The position numbers were made by a program, and so were the translations under genes. Under the pieces are notes generated by a model. That model did no database searches, was not told the origin of the DNA, and was given only the letters and a program-made list of their open reading frames with translations. Below are positions 1 to 5,261 of a stretch of 6,237 bases of DNA, in pieces (the first letter of the stretch is position 1; each line of letters starts with the position of its first letter). The stretch covers positions 1 through 6,237 of the forward strand of contig JAHIUG010000096.1 in NCBI GenBank assembly GCA_018817245.1, written 5' to 3'. The DNA comes from Patescibacteria group bacterium (lineage in GTDB: Bacteria; Patescibacteriota; Patescibacteriia; 2-12-FULL-60-25).

Positions 1-1959
1 CAAAACCGCGAACTTTCCACCGGCACGCTCGATTACTCGAGGATCCAGATTTGGTTCGGGGTCTGACACCGTACCTGACACCGTACCTGGCACCGTACCT
101 GGCACCGTACCTGGCACCGGGTCTGACACCGTACCTGGCACCGGTTCGGAAACAGGAGCCGGTTTCGGTTCAGATGCAGGAGCAGGCTCAGGTGCGGGAG
201 GCTCAGGCTCAGGAGTTGGTTCCGGTACCTCAGGCTTTTCAGCCATTGGCTCCGGAATGTCATCCATCCGCCCTTTGCGAATCGCATCGAAGCACTTTAT
301 GGATTCCTGTGATCCGTATGGTCCATAAGTATCTGCGCCATGAGTGACATAGTAGAATTCGCTCCGTTTTGATAGGAACAGGGGTCTGTCATCCACAAGT
401 ACCATGTCATCGAAGACGTAGTCGTACGGTCCGTACCATGAGCCATTGTGAGCGACAGAATGGCCTTCGTTGGGCACGTTATACTTAAGAATTCCATTCA
501 CACATTTCAGATTGAGTATCTTAGGATGGGGTCCATAGACATGCTCGCCGTGAACGACGAACCAGTCTTGATCTGACAGCGCGGAGTAGTAGGGCGCACC
601 CTTCTCATCCTGTCGCAGACCTTCGATTTTATCGAACTCAGCGCTTTCCACACCGTTCCAGATTACAACGAACTTGTCGCCTCGTTTTTCGGTACGAATA
701 CCGACTTCCGGTTCTGGTTCGGGGGCTGGCACGGGGGCTGGCACCGGGTCTGACACAGGAGTTGATTTTGGTTCAGATTCCGGATCAGAACTGTGAGCGG
801 GATCAGATTCAGGGCTGAAACCGGGTGACCCTGGCTCGATCGTGACTTCACTATCGCGCACAGACAGAATGCGACCGTCATGATCCTTTGCGCCATATGT
901 GAGTTTCCCAAAATAGGTATCATTGTTGAATCGCAGAGGATTCAGAATCTCAGCATAAGGCATGGACTGGGTGTAGTTCTCGACTACGTACCAGTCGGCG
1001 TTAAGCCGAGCTGTATAAGCGAAATCTTCTTGACCGTCGTAAATGACGGGGCCGATTTCAGAGTAGCTCTTACTGGGAATGGTGCCATGCACCACGTACC
1101 AGTCATCATTACCATCTTGCGCTTTGTACAGGGGCTTGCCATCCACATCGAAGATTACATCTCCGATTTTTTTGTACCACTTGCCCTCTGATCCATCGTA
1201 AACGATGAACCAGTGATCATCCTTCTCAGCACGGAATGCCGGCAAGTCGTTGATCACGCAGAGGTCGCAGGCCCGGTCGTAGGGTCCGTAAGTTTTTACA
1301 CTCACGTGCACAACAAAGAACTTGTTAGTTCTTGGAATGTGACCGATATAGATGTCGCGACCTTGGCTATCCTTGGCTCGCTCCAAGATCAAGTCTTGGG
1401 GGAATTTATGAGGCTTTGAACCCTCATATTCGACACCTGAGTCATTATCCTCATCAGTTTCGATGCGAAGCTTTTCATTAGGCTCGTCTTGCGACTCATC
1501 TCGCAGCGCATCTAGTCCTCGTTCGAACTCCTCATTAGAATCCGGAGCAGGTTCACTTGTTTGAGCGGCTTGCTCTCGAAGTTCTTCTTGCGCGTCAACT
1601 CCGATGTTGAGCGTGCCGGACGCAGATTGATCCACGGGAGCGTCATCCGGAATGTCGACCGAATTTTCATCCGAATCTTCATCCTTGGATTGTTCCAATT
1701 TGGCTTTGACGCTGTCCCATGATGAATGAATTTGAGACTCATCGCCTCCAAGCTTATCAGCCGGCGGCGGTTCTGAACCTTTGACAGGCTCGGTTACACG
1801 GTCGTGAATGTCACCATTCAGCTGTGTAGCCTTTTTGGATGGTACAACACGAATCTCCCAAGTCTGCTTTTTTGTCGAACGTTTCTCCAGAGGTGTTCCG
1901 GCAAATTTCGGTCCGTCAGAGCCAGAAGAAGTGCCTTCATTTTTCTTGTCGTCCGTCAT
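1..1959 (-). CDS. Large acidic modular protein with propeller-like 'WYVVHG...YGPY' repeats, 3' end off window
   Basis: The frame is open without a stop from the ATG at 1959-1957 to base 1 (653 codons), so the C-terminus lies outside the window. The start is supported by AGGGAG seven bases upstream; the frame extends only to a stop at 2037-2035 with no other ATG. Residues 1-205 are acidic and low in complexity, with no signal peptide or membrane segment. Repeats of about 36 residues follow, with aligned aromatic positions near 214, 250, 287 and 323 (block 1), then 430, 466, 500 and 536 (block 2); a third block starts near 646. The pattern is W-[FY]-V-V-H-G, a few residues, Y-G-P-Y-x-x-I, then a V/I-rich strand and G-x-P-L-Y-x-A. 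It resembles bacterial beta-propeller blades of the type VVxDGKxGxxYDxI...FSPDGxxxAYxA, which is family knowledge, not a search result. Linkers at about 374-420 and 566-645 are rich in Pro, Glu, Ser and Val. Function is unknown; a scaffold or binding role is only inference. Confidence 0.85.
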   Translation of the reverse strand, partial: MTDDKKNEGTSSGSDGPKFAGTPLEKRSTKKQTWEIRVVPSKKATQLNGDIHDRVTEPVKGSEPPPADKLGGDESQIHSSWDSVKAKLEQSKDEDSDENSVDIPDDAPVDQSASGTLNIGVDAQEELREQAAQTSEPAPDSNEEFERGLDALRDESQDEPNEKLRIETDEDNDSGVEYEGSKPHKFPQDLILERAKDSQGRDIYIGHIPRTNKFFVVHVSVKTYGPYDRACDLCVINDLPAFRAEKDDHWFIVYDGSEGKWYKKIGDVIFDVDGKPLYKAQDGNDDWYVVHGTIPSKSYSEIGPVIYDGQEDFAYTARLNADWYVVENYTQSMPYAEILNPLRFNNDTYFGKLTYGAKDHDGRILSVRDSEVTIEPGSPGFSPESDPAHSSDPESEPKSTPVSDPVPAPVPAPEPEPEVGIRTEKRGDKFVVIWNGVESAEFDKIEGLRQDEKGAPYYSALSDQDWFVVHGEHVYGPHPKILNLKCVNGILKYNVPNEGHSVAHNGSWYGPYDYVFDDMVLVDDRPLFLSKRSEFYYVTHGADTYGPYGSQESIKCFDAIRKGRMDDIPEPMAEKPEVPEPTPEPEPPAPEPAPASEPKPAPVSEPVPGTVSDPVPGTVPGTVPGTVSGTVSDPEPNLDPRVIERAGGKFAVL
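63..146. repeat. 12-bp tandem minisatellite, 7 copies, in the linker of the repeat protein
   Basis: Seven consecutive 12-bp units begin at 63, 75, 87, 99, 111, 123 and 135. The plus-strand consensus is CTGRCACCGTAC, with GGGT or GGTT replacing the last four bases in the fifth and seventh copies. The unit is a multiple of three, so on the minus strand it encodes a V-[PS]-G-T or V-[PS]-D/E-P tetrapeptide in the linker before the third repeat block. Copy-number change would keep the reading frame and only lengthen or shorten the linker. Confidence 0.9.
726..761. repeat. Three related 12-bp units in the first linker
   Basis: Units at 726, 738 and 750 are of the same type as the array at 63-146. 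The 19 bases CTGGCACCGGGTCTGACAC at 738-756 are identical to those at 111-129. They encode Val-Pro-Ala and Val-Ser-Asp-Pro stretches of the linker between blocks 1 and 2. The shared DNA points to duplication of a linker-plus-repeat module, or to gene conversion between linkers. Confidence 0.8.
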
Positions 1960-1966
1960 GTCTGAT

Positions 1967-1972
1967 CTCCCT
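1967..1972 (-). promoter_or_regulatory. Ribosome binding site of the repeat-protein gene
   Basis: The minus strand reads AGGGAG, then seven bases (ATCAGAC), then ATG. This is the only strong Shine-Dalgarno match in the window and it fixes the start at 1959. A 5-bp perfect hairpin (1975-1987) lies just upstream. Confidence 0.8.
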
Positions 1973-2052
1973 TCTCCGCTCTGCGGAATGGATTTGCGTT
2001 TTGTCACCCACCTATAGACAGGTAGGCTGTTTGTTTAAGTTGTCAAAATGCG

Positions 2053-2082
2053 CTTCTTCTGGTTAGAAAATACCAGCAGAAG
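2053..2082 (-). promoter_or_regulatory. Hairpin at the predicted 5' end of the repeat-protein mRNA
   Basis: CTTCTTCTGG (2053-2062) and CCAGCAGAAG (2073-2082) pair at 9 of 10 positions, with one extra T-A pair inside and a loop of about 8 nt. From the predicted -10 (2091-2096), transcription should start near 2084, so the stem would sit almost at the 5' end of the minus transcript. Such 5' stems are known to slow RNA decay in other bacteria; that role here is inference. No T-run follows on either strand, so it does not look like a terminator. Confidence 0.5.
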
Positions 2083-2090
2083 AATAAAGA

Positions 2091-2119
2091 AAACTAGCAT
2101 AAATTAGCATAAATGTCAA
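2091..2119 (-). promoter_or_regulatory. Sigma70-type promoter for the repeat-protein gene
   Basis: On the minus strand a perfect -35 TTGACA (2119-2114) is followed by a 17-bp spacer and the -10 hexamer TAGTTT (2096-2091). The -10 is weak, but TGC directly before it gives an extended -10. The leader would be about 125 nt. The spacer contains a tandem 10-bp repeat that could be an operator. Confidence 0.55.
2095..2114. repeat. Tandem 10-bp direct repeat TAGCATAAAT x2
   Basis: Two perfect copies of TAGCATAAAT (2095-2104 and 2105-2114) fill the spacer of the minus promoter. The repeat length is about one helical turn, which would place two identical protein contacts on the same face of the DNA. 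It may equally be a chance AT-rich duplication. Confidence 0.6.
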
Positions 2120-2158
2120 GTAAAACTGGCTTTTTGGGCGTTGTTTACAATGTTTGGC

Positions 2159-2200
2159 TTGTTGTATGTTTGCCGAGCAAGTATTCTATTATGTTATAGA
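2159..2200 (+). promoter_or_regulatory. gpmI: Candidate promoter region for gpmI
   Basis: Two overlapping readings are possible: TTGTTG (2159-2164), 17 bp, TATTCT (2182-2187); or an extended -10 TG-T-TATAGA (2192-2200) with TTGCCG (2170-2175) at a long 19-bp spacing. Neither is close to consensus. The placement is reasonable, giving a leader of roughly 70-80 nt consisting mostly of 7-bp units. Confidence 0.35.
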
Positions 2201-2204
2201 TCGA

Positions 2205-2275
2205 AACTCGTAACTCGCAACTTGTAATCCGAATTCTTAATCTATCATCTACAAACTACCACCTACCACCTAATT
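2205..2275. repeat. Heptamer-periodic array in the gpmI leader
   Basis: From 2205 the sequence advances in 7-bp steps. AACTCGT, AACTCGC and AACTTGT, then AATCCGA, occupy 2205-2232. A second group (CTATCAT, CTACAAA, two CTACCAC, CTAATTA) fills 2242 to the gpmI start. The second group is related, in inverted orientation, to the array directly after gpmI. The leader is pyrimidine-rich and carries no Shine-Dalgarno sequence. Confidence 0.65.
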
Positions 2276-3853
2276 ATGCCTCGACCTAAACCAGTAGTTT
2301 TAGCCATTCTCGACGGATTTGGCATTGCGCCTACAGCAGAAGGCAATGCGGTTAAAGCAGCCAAGATGCCAGTTTTTCAAAAGTTAATCAGTTCATATCC
2401 GGCCATGACTGTAAATGCGTCAGGAGACGCCGTGGGTTTGTCTTGGGGTGAAATGGGTAACTCGGAAGTCGGCCACCTCGCGATTGGGGTGGGGCGAATT
2501 TTTTATCAAAGTTTTCCTCGCATCTCCATGGCGATTGCCAACGGGGAGTTTTATGAAAATCAGACGCTTTTATCAGCCGTGGAACATGCGCTAACAAATA
2601 AAAGTAATTTACACCTTATGGGCTTGGTTTCTCCGGGAGCAGTCCACGCTTCTGACGAGCATTTGTATGCATTGTTGGAATTGTGTAAACGAAAAAAACT
2701 TGATCGCGTTTTCGTACACGCATTTTTAGACGGACGAGATACGATATTTAACAGTGGATTAGGATTTATTGAATCACTGGAGAAAAAGATGAAAGAATTG
2801 AAAACCGGTACGATCGCCAGTTTATCCGGTCGTTATTATGCAATGGATCGCGACAACCGCTGGGATCGAATTCAAAAAGCGTATGAAGCCATTGTTTTGG
2901 GTAAGAGCGATCAAGTTTCGGATTCAGCTACGAAAGCTATTAAAGAATCTTATGAAAAATCCGTTTATGACGAAGAGCTTGTTCCAACTGTAATTCAACA
3001 TAGAGGAAAGCCCGTGGCAACAGTGCAGGATAATGACGCGTGTATTTTTTTCAACTTTCGACCGGATCGCGCCCGTCAGCTTACAAAAGCGTTTGTCTTG
3101 CCGAGTTTTGAAAAGTTTGAGCGCACGCAGATCAAAAATCTCTTTTTTGCGACTTTTGCAGAGTATGAAAAAGATTTACCTGTTCATGTAGTGTATCCAC
3201 CTCAAATAGTCGATACTTGTCTGGCGAAGATTATTTCAGACGCCGGCTTAAAGCAGTTGCACATTGCGGAAACTGAGAAATACGCTCACGTTACGTTTTT
3301 CTTGAACGGCATGAAAGAAGAGGAGTTCCCGGGTGAAGATCGTGTGATCATTCCGTCTCCCGGAGTTTCCAGTTATGACAAGGCACCGGAAATGTCGGCA
3401 TTTAAAATATCCGAAAGGATTGTGCAGGAGATCACCAAAGGCACATATGATTTTATCGTGTTAAATTTTGCAAATCCTGACATGGTTTCACATACCGGAG
3501 ATGAGCAGGCCACGATCAAGGCGAATGAAGCCACGGATAAGGCTTTGGGGCAGGTTGTGAATGCGGCGTTGGCAGTTGGTGGCGTGGTTGTCATTACAGC
3601 AGATCATGGGAACGCAGAAGAGGTGAAAAATCTTACAACAGGCGAAATTGATAAAGAACACTCTACGAATCCCGTGCCTTTTGTTATTGTTGGTAAGCAG
3701 TTTGAGGGATTTAAAGCACCGAGCGGAGATGTGATCGGCGGAGATTTGTCCTTAACTCCGGCAGTTGGTGTTTTGGCAGATGTGGCACCAACAATTCTAA
3801 AAATTATGGAATTGCAGCAACCATCTGAAATGACAGGGAGCGCGTTGATTTAG
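2276..3853 (+). CDS. gpmI: 2,3-bisphosphoglycerate-independent phosphoglycerate mutase
   Basis: This 525-residue enzyme interconverts 3- and 2-phosphoglycerate in cytoplasmic glycolysis, through a phosphoserine and two metal ions (Mn type). It is slightly longer than the usual ~510. By comparison with the Bacillus enzyme, all key residues are visible: Asp13 in LDGFG, catalytic Ser63 in GNSEVGH, His124, Asp152-Gly-Arg154-Asp155, Arg186 and Arg192, Arg262/Arg265 in FRPDR, Lys335 in ETEKY, Asp402 and His406, Asp443-His444 in ADHGN, and His462. The C-terminus ends in the usual MTGSALI-type tail. The loop before His124 reads SPGAVH instead of the usual SDGGVH. The ATG at 2276 matches the family N-terminus but has no ribosome binding site. 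The stop codon TAG is the first three bases of a downstream heptamer array. Confidence 0.97.
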   Translation: MPRPKPVVLAILDGFGIAPTAEGNAVKAAKMPVFQKLISSYPAMTVNASGDAVGLSWGEMGNSEVGHLAIGVGRIFYQSFPRISMAIANGEFYENQTLLSAVEHALTNKSNLHLMGLVSPGAVHASDEHLYALLELCKRKKLDRVFVHAFLDGRDTIFNSGLGFIESLEKKMKELKTGTIASLSGRYYAMDRDNRWDRIQKAYEAIVLGKSDQVSDSATKAIKESYEKSVYDEELVPTVIQHRGKPVATVQDNDACIFFNFRPDRARQLTKAFVLPSFEKFERTQIKNLFFATFAEYEKDLPVHVVYPPQIVDTCLAKIISDAGLKQLHIAETEKYAHVTFFLNGMKEEEFPGEDRVIIPSPGVSSYDKAPEMSAFKISERIVQEITKGTYDFIVLNFANPDMVSHTGDEQATIKANEATDKALGQVVNAALAVGGVVVITADHGNAEEVKNLTTGEIDKEHSTNPVPFVIVGKQFEGFKAPSGDVIGGDLSLTPAVGVLADVAPTILKIMELQQPSEMTGSALI

Positions 3854-3881
3854 CTGGTAGCTTGTAGCTGGTAGGTTGTGG
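3851..3881. repeat. Heptamer array directly after gpmI
   Basis: Units TAGCTGG (3851), TAGCTTG (3858), TAGCTGG (3865) and TAGGTTG (3872) run in 7-bp steps and end at a T8 run (3882-3889). The first unit begins on the gpmI stop codon. The reverse complement of 3851-3867 matches the gpmI leader at 2249-2265 in 15 of 17 bases, so the two arrays are inverted copies of one family. Short AGCT self-complementary stems exist but are too weak for a convincing terminator despite the T-run. Confidence 0.75.
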
Positions 3882-3890
3882 TTTTTTTTC

Positions 3891-3974
3891 TGTCATTTCG
3901 ACCGGAACGAAACGTAGTGTAGTGGAGCGGAGAAATCTTTTCGAAAAGATCTCTCCGCGTTGGTCGAGATGACA
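3891..3974. repeat. Palindromic dispersed element, copy 1
   Basis: The outer arms TGTCATTTCGACC (3891-3903) and GGTCGAGATGACA (3962-3974) pair at 12 of 13 positions. An inner 32-bp inverted repeat (3927-3958) centred on TTTTCGAAAA has a single mismatch. The outer-to-inner distances are unequal (23 bp left, 3 bp right), giving the element an orientation. It is similar to the 'GTCATTTCGACC...GGAGAAATCT' palindromes that I recall being scattered between genes in several bacterial groups. The right arm contains an in-frame ATG (3969) for nth. No clear target-site duplication was seen. Confidence 0.85.
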
Positions 3975-3983
3975 ACAGCCTTT

Positions 3984-4619
3984 ATGAAAAACGTCACCAA
4001 GGTTATAAAAACCCTGCAAAAGCATTACACCAAAAAGGGGGATATGGATTTGGGTTCGGCAGAGAAAACATTGATTGGCACACTGCTTTCTGCGCGCACA
4101 ACTGATGTGCAGGTTTTAAAAGTTTTTCCGGGGTTTCGGAAGAAGTTTCCGAATTTTCGAGCGCTGGCAAAAGCTCGTATTTCCAATATAGAAAAAAGCG
4201 TCAATTCCATCGGGTTGTATAAATCCAAGGCAAAAGCGTTGAAAGGGCTGGCGCAGATAATCGTGCGTGATCATAAAGGAAAAGTTCCAAAAGAGATGGA
4301 AGATCTTATCAAGTTGCCGGGTGTGGGTAGGAAAACTGCGAATTGTTTGCGATACTATGCATTTGGAATTCCCGGAGTTTGCGTTGATACACACGTGTTT
4401 CGGATAACGCATCGCTTGGGCTGGACGCGCTCAAAAACACCGGAAAAAGTTGAACAAGATATAATGAAAATTGCGCCCGATAAACTGTGGGGAGAAATCA
4501 ACCGCACAATGGTCCATTTCGGACGTGACATTTGTAAACCCAGAAAACCCGAATGCTGGCGATGTCCAATCTCCAAATGGTGTGAATTTAAACCTAAAAC
4601 ACGTAACACAAAACAATAA
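3984..4619 (+). CDS. nth: Endonuclease III, DNA glycosylase/AP lyase
   Basis: This base-excision-repair enzyme removes oxidised pyrimidines and cleaves the abasic site by beta-elimination. From the ATG at 3984 it has 211 residues, the family size. The helix-hairpin-helix motif LPGVGRKTAN (111-120) carries catalytic Lys117, and the catalytic Asp is Asp135 in VDTH. The iron-sulphur cluster ligands Cys184, Cys191, Cys194 and Cys200 have the canonical C-x6-C-x2-C-x5-C spacing. LLSARTTD (34-41) matches the E. coli LLSAQATD loop, with Arg38 in place of Gln41. ATG 3969 (five residues longer, inside the palindromic repeat) and TTG 3960 are alternative starts; 3984 fits the E. coli N-terminal length best. 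No Shine-Dalgarno sequence precedes any of them. Inverted palindromic elements lie on both sides of the gene. Confidence 0.95.
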   Translation: MKNVTKVIKTLQKHYTKKGDMDLGSAEKTLIGTLLSARTTDVQVLKVFPGFRKKFPNFRALAKARISNIEKSVNSIGLYKSKAKALKGLAQIIVRDHKGKVPKEMEDLIKLPGVGRKTANCLRYYAFGIPGVCVDTHVFRITHRLGWTRSKTPEKVEQDIMKIAPDKLWGEINRTMVHFGRDICKPRKPECWRCPISKWCEFKPKTRNTKQ

Positions 4620-4622
4620 ACA

Positions 4623-4688
4623 TGTCATCTCGAGCGCAGCCGAGAGATCCCGTTCAGAAGAGATTTCTCCGCTTCGGTCGAAATGACA
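4623..4688. repeat. Palindromic dispersed element, copy 2, inverted relative to copy 1
   Basis: The outer arms TGTCATCTCGAGC (4623-4635) and GGTCGAAATGACA (4676-4688) pair at 11 of 13 positions; inner arms GAGAGATC and GATTTCTC pair at 7 of 8. Read on the minus strand, the right half gives TGTCATTTCGACC, a short GAAG, then CGGAGAAATC. That is the left half of copy 1 with most of its 23-bp spacer missing. The right arm contains an in-frame ATG (4683) for the PAP2 gene, at the same arm position as in copy 1. Confidence 0.85.
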
Positions 4689-4694
4689 AATCAT

Positions 4695-5261
4695 ATGTTA
4701 TTCGAACTTCAACTAATATCCTCAATACAACAAGTAGCAACCTCCAGTCCGCTGCTTATTGCGCTCGTCGATTTTTTAGCGCGCTGGCTCGTCCTGGCTT
4801 TCGCAGTGCTCGCGGTTTTTCTCGTTGTTAGCAATCGGAAGAAATATAGACATGCTGTATTAGAAGCGGCCTGGGCCGGGATCTTGGCTTTAGTTCTAAG
4901 AATCGGTCTTTCCAATATCATCCAACGACCGCGACCATTTATGATGCCGCAAGACGTGGATCTGACTTTTTCCAGACTCATTCCATTCCCAGTGGGCTCG
5001 TCTTTCCCATCCGGTCACACTGCTGTGGTATTCGCAATCGCAGCTGCCTTTGCATACGCCAATCCGCGTTTGGGCATAGCTGCATTCATTGTAGCTTTCT
5101 TGGTAGCGTTTGGACGTCTGGCTGCCGGGGTACATTATCCCACTGACATTTTAGGCGGAATTGTGGTTGGTCTCGTATCCTTCTGGTTTGTACGTTTCAT
5201 GCATCATCAGCTGCGCAAACGAGATATAATCAAATCCGCGGAAATTCACAAACACGAATGA
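4695..5261 (+). CDS. PAP2-family membrane phosphatase, possibly undecaprenyl-diphosphatase (BcrC-like)
   Basis: The protein has 188 residues from ATG 4695, or 192 from ATG 4683, which lies inside the palindromic repeat. The shorter form aligns better with the BcrC N-terminus. Numbered on the longer form, hydrophobic segments lie near 23-49, 58-76, 113-126, 130-148 and 156-175. The type-2 phosphatidic acid phosphatase motifs are QRPRPF (81-86), PSGHT (109-113, His112) and GRLAAGVHYPTD (144-155), with Arg145, nucleophile His151 and Asp155. The usual Lys of the first motif (K-x6-RP) is not present, and Ser of the third motif (SR) is Gly. Family members dephosphorylate lipid phosphates; recycling of undecaprenyl diphosphate for cell-wall synthesis fits the mltG neighbour, but the substrate cannot be read from the sequence. 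The stop overlaps the mltG start (ATGA), which suggests translational coupling. Confidence 0.9.
   Translation: MLFELQLISSIQQVATSSPLLIALVDFLARWLVLAFAVLAVFLVVSNRKKYRHAVLEAAWAGILALVLRIGLSNIIQRPRPFMMPQDVDLTFSRLIPFPVGSSFPSGHTAVVFAIAAAFAYANPRLGIAAFIVAFLVAFGRLAAGVHYPTDILGGIVVGLVSFWFVRFMHHQLRKRDIIKSAEIHKHE

Larger units (their letters stand above)
1960..2275. other. Divergent intergenic region, 316 bp, no gene
   Basis: This region separates the start codons of the minus-strand repeat protein and gpmI. It holds promoters for both directions, a hairpin near the predicted minus transcript start, and the minus ribosome binding site. It also holds two smaller minus-leader hairpins: CCCACC/GGTAGG at 2007-2012 and 2021-2026, where all six pairs can form in the minus-strand RNA with one G-U, and TCCGC/GCGGA at 1975-1987. 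The right end carries an array with 7-bp periodicity. Short plus-strand frames overlap its left end but have no protein-like features. No tRNA-like or riboswitch-like fold was recognised. Confidence 0.75.

Noticed and set aside
63..146. Possible CRISPR-like array
   Set aside because: The units are 12 bp and directly adjacent with no spacers, and they are inside an open reading frame.
51..347. Plus-strand open frame through the 12-bp repeats
   Set aside because: It is antisense to the long continuous minus frame, and its periodic residues are a by-product of the 12-bp repeat.
880..1419. Two plus-strand frames (880-1191 and 1213-1419)
   Set aside because: Both lie inside the minus gene, whose encoded protein shows clear conserved repeats there; no ribosome binding site or recognisable domain.
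2018..2046. Second perfect TTGACA on the minus strand as another promoter
   Set aside because: At 16-18 bp spacing the -10 would be ACCTGT or similar, a very poor match; TATAGG is 24 bp away.
1808..2066. Overlapping plus-strand small frames reaching into the intergenic region
   Set aside because: They overlap the start, ribosome binding site and leader of the minus gene and lack any protein-like feature.
3882..3889. T8 run after gpmI as an intrinsic terminator
   Set aside because: The sequence before it offers only 4-bp AGCT stems; the large palindrome lies after the T-run, not before it, and has no T-run of its own on either strand.
3891..4688. Composite transposon carrying nth
   Set aside because: No transposase, no clear target-site duplication, and the flanking copies are short palindromes; kept only as a question in the findings.
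5258..5261. Recoded TGA (as in some CPR lineages) joining PAP2 and mltG
   Set aside because: The mltG ATG overlaps the TGA in another frame and has a proper membrane-anchor N-terminus; no internal TGA is seen in any gene, so the standard code applies.
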